Part shown: positions 24,472 to 31,642 of the stretch, in pieces
Layout: every line of letters starts with the position of its first letter
How positions within the stretch are numbered: position 1 is the stretch's first letter
Source of the DNA: an uncultured Thiocystis sp.
GTDB taxonomy: Bacteria; Pseudomonadota; Gammaproteobacteria; Chromatiales; Chromatiaceae
NCBI RefSeq assembly: GCF_903866365.1
Contig: NZ_CAIPNF010000318.1
Location: 1 to 37,074, forward strand
Direction of reading: 5' to 3'
Length of the DNA: 37,074 nt
The notes under the pieces: generated by a model
What the model saw: only the letters and a program-made list of their open reading frames with translations
What the model was told of the DNA's origin: nothing
Database searches by the model: none
Made by a program: the position numbers and the translations under genes

Positions 24472-25245
24472 ATGTCGCAGCGTCCAATCTCCGCCTTTCA
24501 TCTCGCCTACGTCTGGCGCACCGACCAGGGTCGCGTGCGCGCGCGAAATGAAGACGCGGTTGTCGTCGACCCCGAGTGGGGGCTGGTGGTCGTCGCCGAT
24601 GGTGTCGGGGGCGCCAGCGCCGGCGATGTTGCCAGCCATCTGGCAACCGAAACCATCGCCGATCGCTTTCGACGCCAAGCCATACCCCGCAACGAGCCCG
24701 AGAAGGCGCGTCTGTTCGTCGAGGCAGCGGTCGCGGAGGCCAACATCAACATCTGGCGGCAGGCAAGGGAACAGCGCGACCTGGCCGGAATGGGCACGAC
24801 GGTGGTCGTTGGTTCCGTGGGTTGGGATTGGCTGACCATCGCCCATGTCGGCGATTCACGCATCTATCGATTGAGAGAAGGCGATTTCGAGCAGCTTTCT
24901 CGCGATCATTCCTTTATCCAGGAAGTGATCGACCAGGGTTTTTTTACGTCGCGTGAAGATGCCAAGCGCTATGGAATCGGCGAAAATATCCTGACACGCG
25001 CATTGGGCTCGTCGCCGGTCGTCAAGATTTCCTCCGATGTCATCGAGCTAGCTGCGGATGACCTCTTTGTGTTCTGCACCGATGGCTTGACCGGCATGAT
25101 TCCGGATGACTGGATGCGTCAGATTCTGATGTCCGTGGACGAGAACTCGCTTGACTCGGCCGCCGATGCACTGATTCGTATCGCCAATGAGCGCGGCGGC
25201 AATGACAACATCACGTTCGCGCTGATTCAGGTGGGCGAGCGCTGA
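24472..25245 (+). CDS. PP2C-family protein serine/threonine phosphatase
   Basis: A 257-residue Mg/Mn-dependent phosphatase of the Stp/PrpC type. The metal-binding motifs appear in order: TDQGRVRARNEDA (about 17-29), VVVADGVGGASAGDVAS, GMGTTVVVGSV, HVGDSRIYRLREG with the DHSFIQE segment, FVFCTDGLTGMIPD and the final GGNDNITFALIQV. No membrane segment or fused sensor domain is present. Such enzymes usually reverse a Hanks-type kinase or act in type VI secretion regulation, but no kinase or T6SS gene is in the window, so the target is unknown. A bidirectional terminator follows about 100 bases downstream. Confidence 0.93.
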   Translation: MSQRPISAFHLAYVWRTDQGRVRARNEDAVVVDPEWGLVVVADGVGGASAGDVASHLATETIADRFRRQAIPRNEPEKARLFVEAAVAEANINIWRQAREQRDLAGMGTTVVVGSVGWDWLTIAHVGDSRIYRLREGDFEQLSRDHSFIQEVIDQGFFTSREDAKRYGIGENILTRALGSSPVVKISSDVIELAADDLFVFCTDGLTGMIPDDWMRQILMSVDENSLDSAADALIRIANERGGNDNITFALIQVGER

Positions 25246-25343
25246 AGCCGTTTCCAGAGCGAAACGCGCGCTGTTTTGAGCGGCGCGGCGTGCATCCGAG
25301 TTGAGGGTTGAGAATGGAGTGATTGCGGGTTTCTTGAGAAATG

Positions 25344-25368
25344 AAAGCCCGCGGAATCGCGGGCTTTT
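25344..25368. terminator. Bidirectional Rho-independent terminator
   Basis: AAAGCCCGCG (25344-25353) and CGCGGGCTTT (25358-25367) form a perfect 10-bp stem around GAAT. There are A's on the left and T's on the right, so it can stop transcription from both the PP2C gene (plus) and the SCP2 gene (minus), which converge here. Confidence 0.93.
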
Positions 25369-25388
25369 CGAGCTAAAGCAGAATTCGA

Positions 25389-25808
25389 TCAAGCGAGTTC
25401 GTCAGTCTCGATCTGCTGCATCAAGCCGAAACTTTTAACGAAGGGATTCGCCATGCGCGGATCCTTGAGCATGGCCTTGTAATCGCCGACCTTGAACTTG
25501 AGCTTGCCGGTCGCGAAGGCGGTCCCCATGCCCATCATGCCGATGCCTTTTTCGACCCATTTGAGCCAGTCCTTGAGGTCGGCGCGCATGTCCCAGTTAG
25601 CGGGCGGATCGCTTTCCGACCAGCTTCCGGCGCGCACGCAGACGCCATTCTCGACCACGAAGACACCGCGCGGGTTCTCCTCGTCCTTGAAGCCGCAATA
25701 GATCACGGAGTCGAAATTGATCTCGGCCAGTTTGTCCTTGACCTCGGGCTCGGCATTCCAGGCGTCCTTGAGATGGTTCATCCAGTCAGCGGAAAAGAGT
25801 GCGGCCAT
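25389..25808 (-). CDS. SCP2-type sterol/lipid-carrier domain protein
   Basis: A 139-residue single-domain protein of the SCP2 (sterol carrier-like) fold, which binds hydrophobic ligands in a cavity. Typical parts are WMNHLKDAWNAEPEV, FDSVIYCGFKDEENPRGVFVVENGVC, the WLKWVEKGIGMMGMGTAFATGKLKFKVGDY helix-strand (read in two parts) and KDPRMANPFVKSFGLM near the end. The start MAALFSAD has a perfect GGAGGA ribosome site at the right distance. The ligand is unknown; in sulfur bacteria similar proteins are scattered without fixed neighbours. The gene is monocistronic, ending at the shared terminator at 25344-25368. A short tandem TGATCGCGG doublet lies in the 196 bases upstream. Confidence 0.78.
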   Translation of the reverse strand: MAALFSADWMNHLKDAWNAEPEVKDKLAEINFDSVIYCGFKDEENPRGVFVVENGVCVRAGSWSESDPPANWDMRADLKDWLKWVEKGIGMMGMGTAFATGKLKFKVGDYKAMLKDPRMANPFVKSFGLMQQIETDELA

Positions 25809-26004
25809 AGTTCTAAGTCCTCCAGTGTGGGCAGCGAAAAAGCCAGCGCGGTGATCGCGGTGATCGCGGTGGCCGAATGAAAGCGTCTGATTCCGTCGGA
25901 TGAGTCTTGTGCGGCATGGCATGCGCCAAGCTTTCAAAAACTCAGGGACGGGGGGAAACAATACCCTGGACGCAGGTTTGCGTCGCTCTAAATTTTATCA
26001 GGAA

Positions 26005-26775
26005 TCAACCGAGCGTATAGCCGGCATCCACATTGAGCGTTGCACCGGTGACCAGCCGGGCGCGCGAGGAGGCGAGAAAGAGGACGGCATCGGCGACATC
26101 CGCGGGGGTGACGATCTGTTGTTTGAGGACATGGCGAGCCTGGACGGTGGACGCGATCAAATCGGTCTGGCCGCCCCACATCTCCGAGGCGACCACCCCC
26201 GGCGCGACGCCGTTGACGCGGATGCCCCTTGGCCCAAGACCCAGGGCCAGCCGCCGGGTCAGCATGTCGAGCCCGGCCTTGCTAACCGAATAGCTGGTCG
26301 AGGTGCAGGCGGCAAACGGATGTTGTCCGCAGGCCGACGAAAGATTGATGACGACTGGGGCATCGCTGCGCTCCAGGAGTCCGGCGCACGCCTGGGTCAT
26401 CGCGAACGGGGCGATCAGATTGGTTTCCAGGGTCGCCCGCCAGGCATCGACGCTTTCTTCCAGCTCGCCGGAGTCGAGGATGACGCCAGCGTTGTTGACC
26501 AGGACATCCAGCCGCCCGGATTGCCCGGCGATGGTCGAGACCAGTTGCGCGCGAAAGTCCGCGTCCGTGACGTCGCCGACCAGGGCGATCAAGGTTCCGT
26601 TGGCGATCTGGTCCGGCCAGCGTTCGGTCAGCCGCTCCAGCTTTCCAGGATCGCGTCCGAAGGTATAGACGCGATCGCCGGACGCCAGAAATCCCGCCAC
26701 CAGTCCGGCGCCGATGCCAGAGGCGCCGCCGCTGATGCAGACCGTGCGGCCAGATTCGCGACCTGGAACGCTCAT
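26005..26775 (-). CDS. Short-chain dehydrogenase/reductase (last gene of the zinc-pterin operon)
   Basis: A 256-residue classical SDR. The NAD(P) motif is SGGASGIGAG (about 15-24), the NNAG motif is LVNNAGVIL, and the catalytic Ser-Tyr-Lys lies in VINLSSACGQHP...TSYSVSKAGLDML (YxxxK = YSVSK). The C-terminal VNGVAPGVVASEMW and GATLNVDAGYTLG are typical. Arg in the TFGRDPGKLERL segment after the second strand favours NADPH. The start overlaps the preceding SDR stop by ATGA. Its position after a PTPS and another SDR suggests a pteridine or pterin side-chain reductase, but the sequence alone does not prove a pterin substrate; 3-oxoacyl-ACP-type activity cannot be excluded. Confidence 0.85.
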   Translation of the reverse strand: MSVPGRESGRTVCISGGASGIGAGLVAGFLASGDRVYTFGRDPGKLERLTERWPDQIANGTLIALVGDVTDADFRAQLVSTIAGQSGRLDVLVNNAGVILDSGELEESVDAWRATLETNLIAPFAMTQACAGLLERSDAPVVINLSSACGQHPFAACTSTSYSVSKAGLDMLTRRLALGLGPRGIRVNGVAPGVVASEMWGGQTDLIASTVQARHVLKQQIVTPADVADAVLFLASSRARLVTGATLNVDAGYTLG

Positions 26776-27473
26776 CGTTCGCGCTGCCCCAGATTGGCGT
26801 GGATCAGCGCCCCGTTCAGCACCGGCGCATGGGCCGCGAAGGCGACCGCCTCGGCGATCTCCTCCGGCTCGATCAGACGGTCGAAGGCGGAGAGTCCCGT
26901 GAGCGCGGCCAGGGTGTCCGGGTTGTCGCCGATCAGCGCGCGCAATTGCTCGGTGTCGGTGAAGCCGGGACAGATCATGCAGGTATGGATGCCGCGCCCG
27001 GCGAGATCCTGACAGGTCGCGCGCATCATGCCGGCCAGCGCATGCTTGGCGATGACATAGCTCGCGACCCCCGGTACCGCCTTTTCGGCCAGGGTCGAGC
27101 CGATGTAGATCAGGCTCGATCCCCGGCCCATGCGTGGCACGATCAGTTGGTTCAACCCATTGGCGGCCAGGATGTTGAGTTCGAGCGCCGCGCGCAGATC
27201 CGCGCTGGGAAGGCCGTCGATCCGATCCGAGCGCATGACGGAGGCGTTATGGACCAGACAGACCCGCCCGGCATCGGCAAGCCACGGCTGAAGCGGCGCA
27301 TCCAGCGAGGCTACCGCATCGGGTTCGGCAAGATCGCAAGCGAGATTCTCGACTCCAGACTCGGGACAGGGACGGCGCGAGAGGTTGACGACGGCCCAGC
27401 CGTCGACCAGAAAGCGGGTGGCGATGGCGCGCCCGATGCCGGAGCTGGCGCCGGTGACGATCAAAAGGTTCAT
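26772..27473 (-). CDS. Short-chain dehydrogenase/reductase, sepiapterin-reductase-like by context
   Basis: A 233-residue SDR starting MNLLIVTGASSGIGRAIATR. The cofactor loop is TGASSGIG (about 7-14) and Arg follows in NLSRRP, suggesting NADPH. The NNAG motif is altered to VHNAS. The catalytic residues are in YIGSTLAEKAVPGVASYVIAK (YxxxK = YVIAK). The region after it, CMICPGFTDTEQLRALI, gives a short substrate loop. Bacterial and animal sepiapterin reductases are SDRs of this size, and direct overlap (ATGA) with the PTPS gene upstream makes a 6-pyruvoyl- or related pterin substrate plausible. That assignment is inferred from context, not from diagnostic residues. Confidence 0.85.
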   Translation of the reverse strand: MNLLIVTGASSGIGRAIATRFLVDGWAVVNLSRRPCPESGVENLACDLAEPDAVASLDAPLQPWLADAGRVCLVHNASVMRSDRIDGLPSADLRAALELNILAANGLNQLIVPRMGRGSSLIYIGSTLAEKAVPGVASYVIAKHALAGMMRATCQDLAGRGIHTCMICPGFTDTEQLRALIGDNPDTLAALTGLSAFDRLIEPEEIAEAVAFAAHAPVLNGALIHANLGQRER

Positions 27474-27985
27474 GCGGAAGACTCCCAGGATGAAAAGGCC
27501 CATTGGTCGAGTCCGGAGGAGACGCCGAGTTCGATGGCGCGCAGATCCTGGCCGGCCAGTTCCGGGCGCGCGCGCAGCCGGACGAGCAACAGCGCCGCCA
27601 GTTCCTCGATGGTGACGTTGCGGATCGGCAGCGGCAGGACATCGCGTTCCAGAAAGGGGATCCGCTCGTCGGCGAAAAGGGCGAAGACCATGCCTTCCCG
27701 ATGTTCGAGGCGCAGATGAGGCGAGCGTTGCGGCAGTAGAACGCGCTCGTCGAGCTGGTCGCAGAGCGCCTTCAGCACCCGTTTGAGCAACACATAATCG
27801 AAGGCGAGACCGTCATCGCCCACCGCCGCCGTGACGGCGCAGCGAACCTGAAAGTTGTGGCCATGGAGGTTTTCCCGCTCGGTCGCCGAGAAGAGGGTGA
27901 AGTGGCCGGCGCTGAAATTAAGATAGTCCTTACTGATCTCGATTCGGGTCAGGGGTTGCTGGGGCGTCACCGGGGAGTCTCTCAT
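27470..27985 (-). CDS. 6-pyruvoyltetrahydropterin synthase/QueD-family protein with E-x2-HGH motif
   Basis: A COG0720 protein of about 171 residues. The zinc ligands are His28 in NFSAGHFTLF and His41/His43 in LHGHNFQV. The Cys that normally precedes HGH (C-x3-HGH in QueD, C-x5-HGH in classic PTPS) is absent. Instead Glu38 gives E-N-L-HGH, the E-x2-HGH pattern which, from memory of the COG0720 literature, marks PTPS-III. PTPS-III enzymes can make 6-hydroxymethyl-dihydropterin and replace FolB. A catalytic IRNVTIEELAALLL segment and a C-terminal Glu in AIELGVSSG follow. The start is uncertain: ATG at 27985 is preferred over a TTG at 27994. It overlaps the next SDR by ATGA and lies just downstream of the DUF2796 gene. 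Confidence 0.82.
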   Translation of the reverse strand: MRDSPVTPQQPLTRIEISKDYLNFSAGHFTLFSATERENLHGHNFQVRCAVTAAVGDDGLAFDYVLLKRVLKALCDQLDERVLLPQRSPHLRLEHREGMVFALFADERIPFLERDVLPLPIRNVTIEELAALLLVRLRARPELAGQDLRAIELGVSSGLDQWAFSSWESSA

Positions 27986-27996
27986 GATCTGCAAGT

Positions 27997-28659
27997 CTAT
28001 CCACTTGGGGCGTTTAGCCCGGAGGATAAACCCCCGTCGCGATCTTCATCGAAACGTGCGCCTGACAGGGGCACGAAGAACACCACCGGGTTGACAGGCG
28101 TCAGTTCCGCCTCGCCCCGGCCGTCCCTGGTCGCGTAGTGGATCAGCGCTCGTTGCAGGGCCGGAAAACCGACGAAAAGCCCGAGCGCGGCGGAATCCAG
28201 ACGGTCCGGGCGGGCGCAGCGGAAGCGGTAGCGTGCCGTTAAATGCGCGGGTTCCGCGGTGCCAGGGTCTTGACCGCGCGTGCCGGTCTGCCGATGGTCG
28301 GCGAAATGGGCATCCACACTGGAATCGACCAACCGACACTCGGCATTCGTGTTAAAGCGGATCATGCCGTCGCCGGCCTTCAGGTTTTCCCTGGCCAGAC
28401 GCAGGGTTTCCTGCTCGTCGGCGGTCCGTGGCTTCTGTTGGAAGCCGAGCAGAGTGGCCGCCGGCGCGCCCAGTTCAACGAGAACCTCGGGACCGTCGGC
28501 GTTCATGGCAATGCGCGCGACCCCCTGGACATGCGCGCTCGGCTGGCGGGGCGGCGCTTCCCGCGCGCTCGCCGCTCCCGCAAGCCCGATGGCGACAATC
28601 AGGATCGCCAGTCGGCGGCGTGGTGCGAGACGTGGCGACAGGCTCATTTCGCGCGTCAA
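27997..28659 (-). CDS. DUF2796 (ZrgA-like) periplasmic zinc-uptake-linked protein
   Basis: A 220-residue secreted protein of the DUF2796 family, whose founding member ZrgA is connected with zinc uptake in Vibrio. The N-terminal signal is RRRLAILIVAIGLAGAASA (cut about residue 32). The mature start SAHVQGVARIAMNADGPEVLVEL is the family signature, followed by LLGFQQKPRTADEQETL. Possible metal ligands are the histidines of AHFADHRQ and surrounding acids. The His-rich loop of ZrgA is much reduced here. A TTG at 28659 overlaps the zur stop and has AAAGG 7 bases upstream; an ATG at 28647 is the alternative. Placement directly after znuCB-zur supports a zinc function. Confidence 0.82.
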   Translation of the reverse strand: MTREMSLSPRLAPRRRLAILIVAIGLAGAASAREAPPRQPSAHVQGVARIAMNADGPEVLVELGAPAATLLGFQQKPRTADEQETLRLARENLKAGDGMIRFNTNAECRLVDSSVDAHFADHRQTGTRGQDPGTAEPAHLTARYRFRCARPDRLDSAALGLFVGFPALQRALIHYATRDGRGEAELTPVNPVVFFVPLSGARFDEDRDGGLSSGLNAPSG

Positions 28660-29111
28660 TCCGTCGCCTTTCCGGCGCAGTTCGCGCAGGTGCCGATCAC
28701 CTCCACCACCCGCCGCCGGGGTCGGAAGCCGGTCTCGCTGGCGGCGGATTTCAGGCTGGCGGCGATGGCCTCGTCCTCCAGCTCGGTCACCAGGCCGCAG
28801 TCGGCGCAGATGAGGAATTGGCTAAAGTGCGGATGATCCGGGTGGGTGCAGCCGACATAGGCGTGCAGACTCTCCAGCTTGTGCACCAGTCCCTGCTCCA
28901 GCAGGAAATCCAGCGCCCGATAGACCGTCGGCGGTGCCAGCGGGCGCGAGCCGTCGCGCATGGCCTCCAGGATTTCATAGGCGCCAAGCGGTCGCCGCGC
29001 GGCGCAGAGGATCTGTAGCACCTGTCGTCGCTGCGCCGTGAGACGCACGCCCCGCCGCTGACAGAGCGTATCGGCCTCTTCCAGCGCGGCCTCGGGCGGC
29101 TTGACGTCCAT
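28656..29111 (-). CDS. zur: Zinc uptake regulator Zur (Fur family)
   Basis: A 151-residue Fur-family repressor. The winged-helix N-terminus has LTAQRRQVLQILCAARRPLGAYEIL and the recognition region PPTVYRALDFLLEQGLVHKLES. The metal-binding half has HPDHPHFSQFLICADCGLVTELED and, at the C-terminus, GTCANC. The two CxxC pairs form the structural zinc site. The TVYRALDFLLEQGL pattern and its place beside znuCB favour Zur over Fur. With zinc bound, Zur would repress the operon. It begins 16 bases after znuB and its stop overlaps the start of the DUF2796 gene. A candidate operator lies upstream of znuC at 30835-30851. Confidence 0.92.
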   Translation of the reverse strand: MDVKPPEAALEEADTLCQRRGVRLTAQRRQVLQILCAARRPLGAYEILEAMRDGSRPLAPPTVYRALDFLLEQGLVHKLESLHAYVGCTHPDHPHFSQFLICADCGLVTELEDEAIAASLKSAASETGFRPRRRVVEVIGTCANCAGKATD

Positions 29112-29127
29112 CGGATCGACCTCTCGT

Positions 29128-29976
29128 TCAGGCTCGGGTTGCCTGACGCAGCGCGCCGCGCCAGGTCAGAAAACGGCTCAACAGCGCCGACAGCACATAG
29201 ACGCCGCCGGCCAGCAGAATCATGGTCGGCCCCGCCGGCAGATCGGGACCGTAGGAAAGCCCCAGGCCCAGGGAGGTGAAGAGCCCGCCGAGCAGGGTCG
29301 CGATCACCATCATGCCGCCGAGCGAGTGGACATAATGGCCGGCGATGGCGGCCGGCAGGGTGAGCAGCGCGATCACCAGGATCAGACCGACCACCTGGAT
29401 CAGCAGCACCACGGTCACGGCCACCAGACAGAGCAGCAGCAGATAGAAAAAGGTCACCGGCACGCCGCGCAGTCGGGCGAATTCCTCGTCAAAGGTGACG
29501 GCGAGGAATTGACGATAGAAAAGCGCCACGGTCAGCATCAGCACCAGATCCAGGCCGGCCATGAACCAGAGTTCGCGGGTCGGGACCAGCAGGATGTTGC
29601 CGAACAGAAAGCTCATGAGATCCGTGGCATAGCCGGGCGTCTTGGCGATGAAGAGGATGCCGACCGCCATGCCGATCGCCCAGAGCGCGCCGATCAGGGT
29701 GTCTTCCTGCATCTTCCAGAACAGACGCACGGTGCCGATCAGCAACGCCGAGAGAATGGCGGCGAGCAGCGCGCCCAGCAGCGGATCGAAGCCGTAATAG
29801 AGCGCGGCCCCCATCCCGCCGAGCACCGAATGCGCGATGCCCCCAGCCATGAAGGCGATCCGCTTGACGACCACGAAGGTGCCGATCACCCCGCAGCCGA
29901 GGCTGGCCAGGAGACCGGCCAGCAGGGCGGTCTGGAGAAAGGCGTGCTCGCTCAGGGCGGAAAGAAATTCGCTCAT
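29128..29976 (-). CDS. znuB: Zinc ABC transporter permease ZnuB
   Basis: A 282-residue inner-membrane permease of the ABC-3 metal transporter family with about eight hydrophobic helices. Conserved parts are the N-terminal FLQTALLAGLLASLGCGVIGTFVVVKR (split across the first helix), MAGGIAHSVLGGMGAALYYG, the central KTPGYATDLMSFLFGNILLVPTRELW region and the C-terminal LPAAIAGHYVHSLGGMMVIA and SYGPDLPAGPTMILLAGGVYV. Zinc specificity rests on the zur and znuC neighbours; the family also carries manganese. The start overlaps the znuC stop by ATGA. Confidence 0.93.
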   Translation of the reverse strand: MSEFLSALSEHAFLQTALLAGLLASLGCGVIGTFVVVKRIAFMAGGIAHSVLGGMGAALYYGFDPLLGALLAAILSALLIGTVRLFWKMQEDTLIGALWAIGMAVGILFIAKTPGYATDLMSFLFGNILLVPTRELWFMAGLDLVLMLTVALFYRQFLAVTFDEEFARLRGVPVTFFYLLLLCLVAVTVVLLIQVVGLILVIALLTLPAAIAGHYVHSLGGMMVIATLLGGLFTSLGLGLSYGPDLPAGPTMILLAGGVYVLSALLSRFLTWRGALRQATRA

Positions 29977-30785
29977 CTCGAATGCCGATGCGCGACTAGG
30001 CGCACATGCCCGCCATAGAGTTGCTGGATGGTTTCGGCATTCACCGCGTCGGTCCCATGATAGATGAGCGTGCGATTCAAACAGGCTACCCGGCTGACAT
30101 AGTCCGAAATAAAGGCGATATCGTGCGAGACCAGCAGAATCGTCAGGCGTCGGTTGAGCACCGCAAGCAGATCGAAAACATCGCTTTCGACCCGCTGATC
30201 GATATTGGCGGTCGGCTCGTCGAGGATGAGGATCTCTGGCTCCCCGGCCAGCGCCCGCGCCAGCAGCACCCGCTGCAACTGGCCGCCGGACAGGGTGCCG
30301 ATCCGCCGCCGGGCCAGATCCAGCGCCTCCACTTCCTCCAGCGCCCGTCGCGCGGCGTCCCGATCGGCCGCCCGCTGCCAGCCAAGCATCGGCCCGATGC
30401 CCAGCCGCCCCATCGCCACCGCCTGTTCCACCGAGATGGGGAAATCGCGCGGAAAACTCGGGAATTGCGGGACATACCCGATCCGCCGCGTGACCTGTCG
30501 CGGCGGCTGGCCGAGCACCCGGATCTGTCCAGTCTGAGGTGCCAGCAGACCCAGGATCAGCTTCAAGAGGGTACTCTTGCCGCCGGCATTGGGTCCGACC
30601 AGGCCCACGAATTCGCCGGGCGTGATCGACAGATTCACCTGCTCCAGCACCAGCGAATCGCCATAGGAAAAACTAAGATCACGGACCAGAATGACCGGTG
30701 CCTCCGGGCGTTCGGCTTCAGGCGGGATTACGGACGCATCCTCCCCGTGATCGAAGGGGGACGGCGGAAGAGTGTGTGCGAACAT
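29973..30785 (-). CDS. znuC: Zinc ABC transporter ATP-binding protein ZnuC
   Basis: A 270-residue ATPase energising ZnuB. Walker A is GPNAGGKSTLLKL (about 64-76), the Q-loop is in YVPQFPSFPRDFP, the ABC signature is LSGGQLQRVLLARAL, and Walker B is ILILDEPTANID with the H-loop His in LLVSHD. About 30 N-terminal residues precede the ABC core (DASVIPPEAERPEAPVILV); a later start is possible. First gene of the znuC-znuB-zur-zrgA-PTPS-SDR-SDR run. The periplasmic zinc-binding protein ZnuA is not in the window and must be encoded elsewhere. Confidence 0.94.
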   Translation of the reverse strand: MFAHTLPPSPFDHGEDASVIPPEAERPEAPVILVRDLSFSYGDSLVLEQVNLSITPGEFVGLVGPNAGGKSTLLKLILGLLAPQTGQIRVLGQPPRQVTRRIGYVPQFPSFPRDFPISVEQAVAMGRLGIGPMLGWQRAADRDAARRALEEVEALDLARRRIGTLSGGQLQRVLLARALAGEPEILILDEPTANIDQRVESDVFDLLAVLNRRLTILLVSHDIAFISDYVSRVACLNRTLIYHGTDAVNAETIQQLYGGHVRLVAHRHSR

Positions 30786-30834
30786 GGCGGGTATCCGGCG
30801 GAGCGGCTAGGCTGCGTTCTAATGGGGCGTGAAG

Positions 30835-30851
30835 CGGATAGAGTATAACGT
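30835..30851 (-). promoter_or_regulatory. Candidate Zur operator upstream of znuC
   Basis: On the minus strand the site reads ACGTTATACTCTATCCG, matching 11 of 17 positions of the gammaproteobacterial Zur palindrome ATGTTATAATATAACAT, with a good left half and a weak right half. It lies about 50 bases before the znuC start, within the divergent region shared with the gene at 30952, and includes TATACT, a possible -10. The consensus is from memory and the match is imperfect. Confidence 0.35.
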
Positions 30852-30951
30852 CTTTCATTCCGCTGCCGCGATCCCGCCATCCGAGAGGACATTCCGCGCC
30901 GGGAGCGTTAGGATTGCCCGCACCCGGAATCCGACGCGACGCCAAATCGCC

Positions 30952-31635
30952 ATGACCATCTCCACGCAATTTTATTGGGCCGCCGGCCTGAGCCTCTATG
31001 TGCTGGCCGTGCTCTTCCTGACCCGCCTGCCCTATCGAAAGATGGTTGAGCGTGGCATGGAGCCCATCCGGGCGGTCTATTACAACCGCAAGATCGTGCA
31101 CATGCTGGCCGGCGGGGTCGGCTCGGTGATGGTCCCGCTGGTCTTCACCGATCCCTGGTATCCGCTGGTCAGCGGATTGCTGTTGACGCTCCTGCTCGAT
31201 GTGGCGCATGTCACCGGACTGAGGTTCTACTGGTTCCAGACCGGCGAGAACCGCAACGATGTCAAGTTCGCGCTGATGTGGGCGACGTCGGTTTCCCTGC
31301 TCTGGTGGATTCTGGAGAATCCCTGGCTCGCGATCCTGCCGTCGCTCTACATGGCCTTCGGCGACGGCGTGACCGGGATTGTCCGCAATGCCGTCATCCG
31401 CAAACGCTCCAAGAACCCCATCGGAAATGTCTTCATGCTGCTGGTCTGCGCCCCCATGGGCTGGATCATCGGTGGACTGGCGACCCCGGCCATCCCGCTC
31501 TGGGGGCTGCTCTCGGCGATCGTGGCGACCGTGATCGAACGCTACGAGTTTGGCCCTATCGACGACAATATCCTGATCACGGTCTCGGCCTCCGCGGTGC
31601 TCTTGTTGGGCACCTATTGGGGACCGCTGATGTAA
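30952..31635 (+). CDS. Dolichol/phytol-kinase-like CTP-dependent lipid kinase family membrane protein
   Basis: A 227-residue polytopic membrane protein with about seven hydrophobic helices, related to the phytol kinase / dolichol kinase / CDP-lipid family. Family features are the N-terminal YYNRKIVHMLAGGVGSVMVP (RKxxHxxxG motif), the central SLYMAFGDGVTGIVRNAVI (GDGxxxxxR) and KNPIGNVFML, and the C-terminal TVIERYEFGPIDDNILITVSA. In phototrophs such kinases can recycle phytol or geranylgeraniol, but the lipid substrate is not shown by sequence. The ATG at 30952 has a weak ribosome site; an upstream in-frame start at 30829 would place the N-terminus over the putative Zur site. Divergent from znuC. 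Confidence 0.75.
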   Translation: MTISTQFYWAAGLSLYVLAVLFLTRLPYRKMVERGMEPIRAVYYNRKIVHMLAGGVGSVMVPLVFTDPWYPLVSGLLLTLLLDVAHVTGLRFYWFQTGENRNDVKFALMWATSVSLLWWILENPWLAILPSLYMAFGDGVTGIVRNAVIRKRSKNPIGNVFMLLVCAPMGWIIGGLATPAIPLWGLLSAIVATVIERYEFGPIDDNILITVSASAVLLLGTYWGPLM

Positions 31636-31642
31636 AGCACGG

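Noticed and set aside
25851-25872. Short tandem TGATCGCGG doublet upstream of the SCP2 gene
   Set aside because: Only about two units of 9 bp; too short to separate from chance in GC-rich DNA.
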